A stretch of DNA of 64,000 nt from JAWKSY01 sp041402125 (GTDB lineage: Bacteria > Planctomycetota > GCA-002687715 > DRQF01): assembly GCA_041402125.1 (NCBI GenBank), contig JAWKSY010000005.1, positions 124,001 to 188,000 on the forward strand, read 5' to 3'. Positions 1 through 8,300 of the stretch are shown here, one piece after another. A model generated the notes under the pieces. It had not been told where the DNA came from, searched no databases, and saw only the letters and a list, made by a program, of their open reading frames with translations. How positions within the stretch are numbered: position 1 is the first letter of the stretch; each line of letters starts with the position of its first letter. Both the position numbers and the translations under genes were made by a program.

Positions 1-150
1 CCCCGTTCCCGCGGCGGCGAGCGCCCGACGGAGGGCCTCCAGCGCCCGCGGCGTCACCGGGCGCAGGCGCCCGAGGACCAGGGCGGCCGCGCTGCGCAGC
101 TCCGCCTCGCCCTCGTCGAGGAGGGCGAGGATCTGGTCGAGCTCGCTCAC
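1..150 (-). CDS. HEAT-repeat-like protein, N-terminal fragment
   Basis: Only the first 50 codons are inside the window; the gene runs off the left edge. It starts with GTG at 150, overlapping the TGA of the upstream methyltransferase gene as GTGA (147-150), so the two are probably translationally coupled. The peptide is Leu/Ala/Arg-rich and helical (VSELDQILALLDEGE, then RPVTPRALEALRRAL), the pattern of HEAT-type repeats, which are common in this window. Function cannot be assigned from this fragment. Confidence 0.6.
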   Translation of the reverse strand, partial: MSELDQILALLDEGEAELRSAAALVLGRLRPVTPRALEALRRALAAAGTG

Positions 151-941
151 GGGCGCCCTCCTTCCTCGAGGCGTTGCGCGAGCCGCCGCACGAGCCCGAA
201 CACGTGACGCGCGTCGCGCGTCTGCACGGGCCCCGCGCGGAGGAAGCGGCCGAAGGAAGGGATCATCGCCCGTCGGTTCCCCGGGTGCAGGTAGCCCGAG
301 GCCTCGGCGAGATGCACGAACTCACCGTGCAGCCGCTCGAGGACGTCCTGGCTCGCGAGCGAACCGAGGTCGCGGGACTCCCGGACGGCCTCGCGCTCGG
401 GCGTGCAGCGGAAGACCTCGTGGCAGAGGAGCAACACCGCCTGCGAGAGGTTGAGCGAGGCGTGGTCGGGGCTGGTCTCGATCGTGACGACGTCGTGACA
501 GCGTCCGAGCTCGTCCTTGTAGAGGCCGTAGTCCTCGCGTCCGAAGACGAGCGCCACCCGCTCGGTCGCGGCCGCCCTCACGACGCGACGCGCGGCGTCG
601 TCCGCGCGGAGACTCGGGCGTCGACGTCGCGGCCGCGCGGTGGAGCCGAGAACGTAGCCGACGTCCGCGAGCGCGTCGGCGAGGGTCGCGAAGTCGCGCG
701 CCGCCTCCAGCAAGTCGTGGGCGCCGACGCTCATCTCGCGGCATTCCGGGTGCTCGCGGTCGAACTCCCCCACGATGCGGAGGTCGCGCACTCCGAAGTT
801 CTTCATCGCCCGCGCCGTCGAACCGACGTTGCGAGGCCCGCGCGGCTCCACGAGCACGACGGAGACGTTCTCGAGGGGTGAGTTCACCTTGTCCGCCGCA
901 TCCTCATCGCCCGCGTTCTCCGCATCCCACGGCGGGATCAT
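147..941 (-). CDS. trmJ: tRNA/rRNA 2'-O-methyltransferase, TrmJ-like SPOUT family
   Basis: This is an SpoU/TrmH-class SAM-dependent RNA 2'-O-ribose methyltransferase. All three SPOUT motifs are visible: VEPRGPRNVGSTARAMKNFG (about 31-50), VFGREDYGL (about 132-140), and SLNLSQAV (about 162-169), which forms part of the trefoil-knot SAM site. Length (264 aa) and the C-terminal helical extension fit TrmJ, which modifies position 32 of tRNAs; the exact substrate is inferred. ATG at 941 has GAGG about 6 nt upstream. A GTG at 887 would leave only about 8 residues before the conserved core and is the alternative, because a TATGAT -10-like element overlaps the ATG. The gene is coupled to the fragment downstream by GTGA. 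Confidence 0.85.
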   Translation of the reverse strand: MIPPWDAENAGDEDAADKVNSPLENVSVVLVEPRGPRNVGSTARAMKNFGVRDLRIVGEFDREHPECREMSVGAHDLLEAARDFATLADALADVGYVLGSTARPRRRRPSLRADDAARRVVRAAATERVALVFGREDYGLYKDELGRCHDVVTIETSPDHASLNLSQAVLLLCHEVFRCTPEREAVRESRDLGSLASQDVLERLHGEFVHLAEASGYLHPGNRRAMIPSFGRFLRAGPVQTRDARHVFGLVRRLAQRLEEGGRP

Positions 942-945
942 AGCA
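937..945 (-). promoter_or_regulatory. Extended -10-like element overlapping the trmJ ATG
   Basis: On the minus strand the sequence is TGCTATGAT, an extended -10 (TGnTATNNT) of the same form as those before rpsO, plsY and the cobalamin adenosyltransferase gene. If used, transcription would begin near 930 and translation at GTG 887. The overlap with the ATG could also be coincidence. Confidence 0.35.
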
Positions 946-1182
946 AGCCTCGTGTTCCGGTCCCCCGTGACTCGCCCGGATCGAGCGGGATCGCACGTGC
1001 CGGACGAGCGCGTGCGGATCTCCGCGGACGCGATTCTCCGACTCGCGCTTGGATCCCCGCCCGGCCCGGGTCCATAATCGCCCCCGGAGCGGACGGGCGC
1101 ATCGCGCGCGAGGGAGAGGTTCCGGCCCGGCCGTCCCCTTCCTCCTCCCGCATCCGAGGCGCCGGACGGAGGAACCGACCCC

Positions 1183-2364
1183 ATGACGCATCGCCGCCAG
1201 TTCGCCGCCGCCCTCGGGCTCCTCGCCTTCGCCACCGTTCTCGGCGCCCAGTCGCCGCGCGATCGCGAGACCGCGATCCACGCCGTCGACGGTCAGGGCG
1301 TCTTCGAGGGCCGGCTCGCCCGCACCACTCGTCGCTGGTTCGAGGTCGAGACCGCGCTCGGCACGCGGCGCGTCATGTCCTCCGAGGTCGGACCCACCGT
1401 CGACCCCGCCGTCCTGCGCGAGCGCTACGCCGAGCGGGTGGCCGCCGCGAAGCAGGACCGCAGGTTCGGGTTCGACGAGCGGATCGCGCTCGCGCGCTGG
1501 TGCGAGCACGTCGGCCTCACGAGTGGCGTGGAGGAGCAGCTCTCCGCCATCCTCGAGCGCGACCCCGAGCGGGCCGAAGCGCTGGAGATGATCCGCCGTC
1601 TCGCCCCGGCCTACCGACCGGCGGGACGCAACGTGGTTCCGCCCGAGAAGAGTCGCTGGGCGCGTCGCGAGGCGGACCTCCTCTGGGACGGGGTCGGGAA
1701 GGCCGGTTTCGCCACGGCCGCGATCCTGCGCGAGCGCCTCGGATCACTCCCGTCCGATCTCACCCTCGGGCGCGCGGTCAAGCTCGTCGAGAAGGGCGAC
1801 GTCCGCGAGCGCTGGGTCGCGGCGCAGGTCCTCGGCGACTCCCGCGACAAGCGCCGCGTCAAGCCGCTCTTCGTCAGCGCCCTCAACGACCCCGAGTGGC
1901 AGGTGCGCCAGGCCGCGGTCGGCGCGCTGAAGCGCCACGACGACGGGACCACGATCGGTCCCTTCATGCGCGTGCTCCTGACCTGCCCGATCGACAGCCG
2001 TCGCGTGTTCGCGGCGGAGGGACTCGGCATGCTCGGCGACCGCCACGCCGTCCCCGCCCTCATGCGGGCGCTCAAGACGCCCCCGGACGGCGGCGGCGTC
2101 CCGAAGGCCCGCGCGAACATCGCGGTGCTGAAGCAGGTCGCCTACGTCAAGGACTACGACGTCGAGGTGGCGCAGAGCGCCTTCATCGCCGACCCGATCG
2201 TGGACATCGCCCAGGAGGGCGCCGTCCTCGACGTCGCGGTCGTCGCGATCACCGTCCAGCGCCGGACCATCGGTCACGCTCTCGGTCGCCTGACCGGGCA
2301 GGACTTCGGCGGCGACGTCGATCGCTGGTCGGCCTGGTGGGATCAGCACCGCGCGGAGTTCTGA
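1183..2364 (+). CDS. Exported HEAT-repeat protein
   Basis: This 393-aa protein has an N-terminal signal peptide (MTHRRQFAAALGLLAFATVLGAQ; predicted cleavage after about residue 22). A charged linker follows, then HEAT/PBS-lyase-type helical repeats at roughly residues 195-320 (motifs such as RWVAAQVLGDSRD, PEWQVRQAAVGALK, VFAAEGLGMLGDRHAVPALM). The end is DVDRWSAWWDQHRAEF, a tail also seen in modified form on the HEAT lipoprotein at 33877 (TWFEDNRAKFDA). GGAGG lies 11 nt before the ATG. It is probably a periplasmic scaffold; no enzymatic motif is visible. It converges with the Kelch-like gene with a 12-bp gap. Confidence 0.8.
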   Translation: MTHRRQFAAALGLLAFATVLGAQSPRDRETAIHAVDGQGVFEGRLARTTRRWFEVETALGTRRVMSSEVGPTVDPAVLRERYAERVAAAKQDRRFGFDERIALARWCEHVGLTSGVEEQLSAILERDPERAEALEMIRRLAPAYRPAGRNVVPPEKSRWARREADLLWDGVGKAGFATAAILRERLGSLPSDLTLGRAVKLVEKGDVRERWVAAQVLGDSRDKRRVKPLFVSALNDPEWQVRQAAVGALKRHDDGTTIGPFMRVLLTCPIDSRRVFAAEGLGMLGDRHAVPALMRALKTPPDGGGVPKARANIAVLKQVAYVKDYDVEVAQSAFIADPIVDIAQEGAVLDVAVVAITVQRRTIGHALGRLTGQDFGGDVDRWSAWWDQHRAEF

Positions 2365-2376
2365 TCCCACCCGACC

Positions 2377-5016
2377 TCAGGGCGTGAAGACGAGCTCGAC
2401 GGCGTTGCTCGCCGCCTCGAAGCTCGTGTCGTCGGCCGTGCCGACGACGAAGGCGTGGTGCAACGAGATCGCGAAGGGCAGCGCGAGCACGCCCGCCGGC
2501 AGGTATCCGGAGGCGGTCGCGTGGCCCGTCGCGTCGAGGAGCCCGAAGACCGGGTTGATCCAGGGCGACGGCGACTGCAGCAGATCCTCGAGGTAGAAGT
2601 CGAAGTTCAGCGGCACCGTTACCGTGGGCGTGAGCACGATGCCGGGCGTCGTCCCGCTCACCGAGCCGCCGAGGACGAAGTGGCGATTCGCGAGGGCCGG
2701 GCCGCCCGCGAGATCGAAGTGGACCCAGCCGCCGGTCGCGACCGAGAGCTGCGGCGTATCGATCGTGATCGTCGGCCCCGCGAGCCCCGTCCAGACCAGC
2801 GCCTCGCTCCGCGCGTTCGTCGCGTTGTAGCCGTAGCCCACGACCGTGATCGTCCCGTCGGCCGCCACGTCGAGTCCCTGCGCGGCCGAGCTCGTGAAGT
2901 CGGCGGGCAGGAAGTCGTGGAGATCCACCATGGAGGACGCGTTCCCGGCCCACAGCGCGGCGTGGCTGCCGGCCGGACCCTGGTAGGTCCCGATCTGGAG
3001 CCCGGCCATCGTCCGCGTGAGCGAGCCCGAGGTCGCCCCCGCCGGCAGCAGCGGCACGAAGCTCTCGGCGCTCCCGGCCCAGATGCCGGGCGTCGGGACG
3101 CCGCCGAAGGTCGCGCGTCCCACCTGGAGGCCGTCGCCGGCGCCGCTGACGTAGCTCATGCTCGAGCCCGGAGGGTTGAAGTCGACCGCCGTCGCGCCCG
3201 AACCCTGCCACCGGAACGCGTGGACGACGCCGAAGCCGAGGTGGACCGACCCGTACTGGAAGGGCCCGTCCATGGCGGCGGCGCTCGAGCCCCAGGCTCC
3301 CGACGGGGTCAGCGAGACCGCACCGGGTCCGAGCTGGTTCCAGAGGAAGCCGTGCGAGTTCGTCGACGACTCGTCGAAGGTCTGGGTGCCGAGGATACGC
3401 GTGCCGTCCGTGTCGCTGTGGCCGCCGAACTCCCAGCCGGATGACTGCGTGTTGACGTGCGTGGTTCCGGCGTTCGTCCAGATCGAGGCGTGCTTGTTGT
3501 AGCCCGTCCCCTGCGGAGCCGTGTAGGGCCACCACCACCACCCGGCCGCGAAGTCGCCGACGAGGCGCACGATCTCGCCGCCGACGGAGTTCGCCGGCGT
3601 CAGGTCCTGGGCGACTCCGTTCGCGTCCCACCGGATCGGGTGGCTGGTCGAACCGTACTGGGGGTGCGGGAAGTCGGCACCGCCGACGACGACCCCGTCG
3701 CGCACGTCGCGGGCCCGAGAGGCGAGGGCGCCGGCGGGGACGCGCACCTCGACCGCGAAGCTCGCGGGAAGCGCGGGGGCCGGCAGGACGGTGAGCGTCA
3801 CCGGCATCGACGCGGTCACGCCGCAGGCGTTGACGGCCGTGCACACGTAGTCGCCCGCGTCGGCGAGCGTGACGGCGACGATTCCGAGGCCGGGGCCGTC
3901 GGCGCCCGTGATCGTGCTGCCCTGCGCCGTGGGGCCGTTCGCGATCGGGACCCCGTCGCGCGTCCACGAGAAGGTGAAGGGGGCGGTGCCGTCGACGGCG
4001 AAGGCGATCCCGGCCGGGCCGCCGGCGTAGGCGCTGACCGCGGCCGCGGGCGCCGTGAGCTGCGGGCAGGTCGGCGTCTGCAGGGTCTCGCAGGTGGCGA
4101 CGCCTCCCGCCGGCGTGATCCCGCCGAGCACCCAGATCTGGCCGGTGGCCGGGTGGAGCGCGCAGCCGAAGTGGCGACGCGCCGTCGCCATCGCGGGTCC
4201 GGTCGTCCAGAAGCCGGTGGCGAGGTCGTAGACGTCGACCGTGGCGAGCTCGACGCCGTCGCTGCCGCCGATGACGTAGATCCGACCGTCGGCTCCCCGG
4301 ACCGCCGCGTGACCGTTCCGCGCCGTCGGCATGTCCGGGATCGCGGTGTCGGACCAGGTGCCGGACGCGATGTCGAAGGAGGCGACGTTCGCGGTGCGGA
4401 CGCCCGCCGCATCGAAGCCGCCGAAGACGAGGATGTGTCCCGCGCCGTCGTGGCAGGCGGCGGCGTCGGCCACCGGCGTCGGCAGGGGGGCGAGGACGGA
4501 CCAGTTGTCGGACGCGGCCTCGTAGCGCTCGACCCGGCCGGAGTTGAGGTTCCCCGGGGCCGAGGTCGCACCGGGACCGCCGCCGATCGTGTACAGGCGA
4601 CCGAGGGAGTCGACCGCCGCGGCTGCCCGCGCGGTGGGCGCCTGCCCCGAGGGATTCTCGAGGCCGCCGGCGTCGCCGTCGAGCGGCGTCCACTCGTAGG
4701 TCTCGTTCGGGTTGCCGGTGGCGTCCTCGCCGGAGAAGACGACGACGCGGTTCATCGCGTCGACCCCCGCGCGCAGGTAGAGGTAGCTCCCCGGCGTCTC
4801 CGCCGTCGCGACCCAGTTGCCGCCGGAGAGGACCTGGGACGAACCGTCACCGGCGACGAAGGGCGTGCCGCCCAGGGCGTAGAGGGTGCCGTTCCACCAG
4901 ACGAGGGCGGCGTGCTCCCGCGGCGCGCCGCCGGTCGGGGCCGAGGGGCCCGGCATCCAGGTCTGGGCGGCGGCGCTGCCGGCGAGAAGGGCGGTGAGGA
5001 TCAGGACTCTGAACAT
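2377..5016 (-). CDS. Secreted Kelch/Ig-like/HAF-repeat surface protein
   Basis: An 879-aa exported protein starting MFRVLILTALLAGSAAAQ (signal peptide, cleavage after about residue 18). Residues about 30-320 carry Kelch-type beta-propeller blades, seen as repeated hydrophobic-GG units (LYALGGT, ILVFGGF, IYVIGGS, IWVLGGI). An Ig-like domain follows at about 330-410 (ADAGDYVCTAVNACG), then a 'HAF'-type repeat region at about 430-730 (HSDTDGTRILGTQTF, GLDVAADGTITVVGYGYNA). Residues about 745-879 form the C-terminal module shared with three other secreted proteins in the window, ending AASNAVELVFTP. ATG at 5016 is chosen because it opens the signal peptide and has GGAG 10 nt upstream. Role unknown, probably cell-surface binding. 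Confidence 0.8.
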   Translation of the reverse strand: MFRVLILTALLAGSAAAQTWMPGPSAPTGGAPREHAALVWWNGTLYALGGTPFVAGDGSSQVLSGGNWVATAETPGSYLYLRAGVDAMNRVVVFSGEDATGNPNETYEWTPLDGDAGGLENPSGQAPTARAAAAVDSLGRLYTIGGGPGATSAPGNLNSGRVERYEAASDNWSVLAPLPTPVADAAACHDGAGHILVFGGFDAAGVRTANVASFDIASGTWSDTAIPDMPTARNGHAAVRGADGRIYVIGGSDGVELATVDVYDLATGFWTTGPAMATARRHFGCALHPATGQIWVLGGITPAGGVATCETLQTPTCPQLTAPAAAVSAYAGGPAGIAFAVDGTAPFTFSWTRDGVPIANGPTAQGSTITGADGPGLGIVAVTLADAGDYVCTAVNACGVTASMPVTLTVLPAPALPASFAVEVRVPAGALASRARDVRDGVVVGGADFPHPQYGSTSHPIRWDANGVAQDLTPANSVGGEIVRLVGDFAAGWWWWPYTAPQGTGYNKHASIWTNAGTTHVNTQSSGWEFGGHSDTDGTRILGTQTFDESSTNSHGFLWNQLGPGAVSLTPSGAWGSSAAAMDGPFQYGSVHLGFGVVHAFRWQGSGATAVDFNPPGSSMSYVSGAGDGLQVGRATFGGVPTPGIWAGSAESFVPLLPAGATSGSLTRTMAGLQIGTYQGPAGSHAALWAGNASSMVDLHDFLPADFTSSAAQGLDVAADGTITVVGYGYNATNARSEALVWTGLAGPTITIDTPQLSVATGGWVHFDLAGGPALANRHFVLGGSVSGTTPGIVLTPTVTVPLNFDFYLEDLLQSPSPWINPVFGLLDATGHATASGYLPAGVLALPFAISLHHAFVVGTADDTSFEAASNAVELVFTP

Positions 5017-5372
5017 GGTGTCGGTCTCCGTGGGCCGGGAGACTCGCACCCGGCATGCCGGAGTGGATTCCCGAATCCGTCGCCGGAGACCGCGCTCGCA
5101 AGTCCTTGAATTGAAGAGAATTGGAGCCCGCCGGCCCGGATCGGGCCGACGCCGGAACTGACGACCGTCCGGATTCAGGACGCCCGTGGGCCCGGGCGGA
5201 CGCCCGCGCTCCCAGCGCGCCGCCGCGGGAGAGCGAGCCGCCTCCGTCCGCCCCGAGCGGCGGGAACTTGGCTCCGCGGCCCCGATTCGCTCTACCCATC
5301 CCCGGCTTCGGGCCGATGAGCGGATGAGGGCTCCCCGCGCCTCGAAGGCTCGTGTTCCATCGACGGGATGAC
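5017..5372. other. Divergent intergenic region
   Basis: This 356-bp gap separates the divergent Kelch-like and TPR-like genes and should hold both promoters. A short AT-rich island at about 5104-5126 (CTTGAATTGAAGAGAATTGG) stands out in very GC-rich DNA. A possible plus-strand promoter is TTGGCT (5268-5273), a 17-bp spacer and TCTACC (5291-5296), but the -10 match is poor. No RNA gene or repeat was recognised. Confidence 0.4.
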
Positions 5373-8300
5373 ATGAGAAAGCAGATCAGCGACAGCTACT
5401 CGTTGAAGGCGGACCGGTTCCGGCAGCGCCTCGACGAGATCCTCGACCGCGTGCGCGGCGATTCGATCGCCCGCATGGAGGCCGGTGATCTGATCGGTCG
5501 CCAGATCGTCGCCAACCTCGAACCCGAGGTGGAGCGCTCGCCCGAGGCGGCATCGGTGCTCTTCGCGGCCCAGATAGAACGGGCCGGCCTCTACCTCGAG
5601 AGCAAGGGGGCCACGCCCCTGGACTCGGCCGAGGCGCTCGTCGACGCGCACGCGTCGCTGGCCCATTTCCCCTTCCTGCGCGAGCACCTCGAACGGCTCG
5701 TCGAGCCGGCCTCGCGCTGCCTCGCCGATCTGATGAAGATCGGCTCCCGCAGCACCGCCTGGGCGGTCAACCGCCTGCTCCTCGACGCCCTCATGAAGTG
5801 CGAGTCCGGAGCCGATCGCCGCGCCGCGGCGCTCGCGACCTTCGCGCAGCTCCTGGAGGCCGTGGTCGCCGACGAGCGCGATCACGGCGCCACGCCCTTC
5901 GCGGTCGCCGTCGCGACCTGGGCGCGGCGCGTCGCCCCGGAGGCCGGGGCCGCGATCGACGCCCGCCTTCCCGCTCTCGTGGCGAAGGAGATCGACGAGC
6001 TCGAGACCGAGGTGCTGCTCCAGACCTGGCGCCTCGTCGGCGACGCCGACCCGGAGGCCTCCGAGCGCATGCTGCGCCGACTCGTGGCGGAGGAACGCCG
6101 CGACATGGAGGCTCGCCAGCTCTACCGTCGCTTCCTCGACGCCCACCCGGACCGGGTGGAGACGCTCGAGACGCTCCTCTCCGGTCTCGCCTACGTCCAC
6201 CCGGACCCGAAGCTCGACTACGACGGCGATCTCGACGCCCTGAACGCGACGCTCGCCGAGTTCTACGGTGATCGCGAGTGGCCCTGGCGCAACCAGGGCC
6301 TCGTCGCGCGTCGGCACGGCGACTCGCTCTCCGCCCTGGTGAACCTCGCCCGCGTGATGACCATGAGCGGTCAGCCTCCGGAACTCATGGGGCTGCTGTC
6401 GCCGGTCGTGCACGGGCTCGGCTTCGAGGAGACCGCGCGGCAGTTCGCGCGCTTCGCCTCGCCCGAGGAGCGCGAGCGCTTCCGGTTGCGGGTCCTCGAT
6501 CAGATCGACGCGGAGCCGAAGTCCGACGCCGGGTGCGAGAAGCTGATCGGTCACCTCGAGCGACAGCTCGCCGATCCCGAACTGCCGCCCGAGTTCGCTC
6601 CCGCGGTGCGACGCCGTCTCGCCGAGCTGCACTACCGGCTCGCGCAGTGGCCGCAGGCTCGACGTCGCTTCGCCGAGCTCCACGAACAGGCCCCGACGGT
6701 CGAGCTCTTCGCCGTCCGACTCGCCGAGACGGCCTTCTTCGCCGGCGACGAGATCGAGGCTCGCCGCCGTCTCGACGGCCGCTTCTCCGATCGCGTCCGC
6801 CCCCACGTGAACTACGTGCGGAGCCTGGTGGCGTCCGCGGACGGCGACCCGCGCGCCGCCCTCGAGCTGGCCGAACGCGCGCTCGACGCGATGGCGTCCG
6901 CGCAGCAGGCCGGGCGCGAGGAGGCCCACCGCAACTGGATCCAGATCCACCAGAAGGTGGAGAAGGTCGCGGGCGACGAGATCGCGCACGGCGCGCTCGT
7001 GTCGATGCTCCAGAACGACGTGCACGCCTCGCGCCACCGTGATCTCACCGATCTCGAGGCGGTGCTCGAGCGCCGCATCGTGGAGCTGGCGCTCGCCAAC
7101 GGCGACGTCGAGCACGCCCGCGAGTTCCTCGCGCACTTCGAATCGGAGCGGGGACCCAACCCCGAGCTCAACCGGGCGGGCCTCCGCGCGGCGCTGGCCG
7201 CCGACGCGACGGACCACGCCGAGTTCTTCCTCGGCCGGCTTGAGGAGACCGACGGAGAGGGGGGCGCCGAGGTGGCGCTCGCCCGCGCGGTGATCGCGGC
7301 GCGCCGCGGACGTCTCGAGGAGGCGGAACGCGCGCTCGGAGCGCTCCTCGACCAGGCCGACGAGCCCCGGGCCCGGCTGGCGCTCGCCGCGCTCCAGGCG
7401 GAGCGGGGCGACGAGGCCGGCGCGCTCTCCCTGATCGGCCGCAAGCTCGACCAGCGCGCGACCGAGGCCAACCGGCTGCGCGGCATCCTGCTCGAACGGC
7501 TCGGCGACGCCGAGAACGCGCGCGAGGCCTACCGTCGCGCGCCCGGCGACGGCGCGCTGCGCCGATTCGGCCTCCTCTCGGTCGCGATCGGACTCGCCGG
7601 CCCCGAGCATCGACGGGAACTCGAGGAGGGACTGCGCGTCCTCCAGGGCTTCCAGGACAGCGAGGCCATCGAGGCCCAGGCGCGCGGACGCGCCGCCCTC
7701 GCGCCCGACCTCGAGCGCGCGGCCGAGACCCTCGGCGTCTATCGCAAGCGTCTCGGCGGCGAGGCCGAGCGCCGCGTCGCCACGCTGCTGGCCTGCGCGC
7801 GCGCGACCCTCGGCGACGTCGACGGCGTGCTGGAGGAGCGCGAGGCGGGGATGCTCCCGCCGGCCCTCGAGGCCTGGACCGATCTCTCGCTCCTCGTCCG
7901 TCGACTGTCGAACGTCGACGGCGCCGACGACGCGGCCCTGCGTGACCTCGTGCACGACCTCGACGTCGTTGCGATGACCGAGGTGGATGGTCGCGCCCGC
8001 AACCTCGCGGCGATCCTCCGCACCGTGTCCGGCGAGGCCGATCTCGACTTCGCGACGGAGTCCGACACGCCCGGCGAGCTCGTCGTCGCGGCCGGCATCG
8101 CCGCGCTTCGACACGGGCTCGAGGACGCGCTCGCGGAGCGCCTGCGCGAGATCGCGGGCTCGAACGAGACGATCGCCGCCCTGGCCGCCGCCACCCTCGA
8201 GCTCGCGAAGGGTCGCGCCGACGCGACGATGGTCGGAGCCTGGCGGACCGAGGCCGACCGCTGGGGCGCTCCCGCCCCCTTCACGGCCTCCGACTTCCGC

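Noticed and set aside
2249..4693. 814-codon minus-strand frame in the Kelch-like region
   Set aside because: It is an Arg-rich overlapping frame; the frame ending at 2377 has a signal peptide and clear domains.
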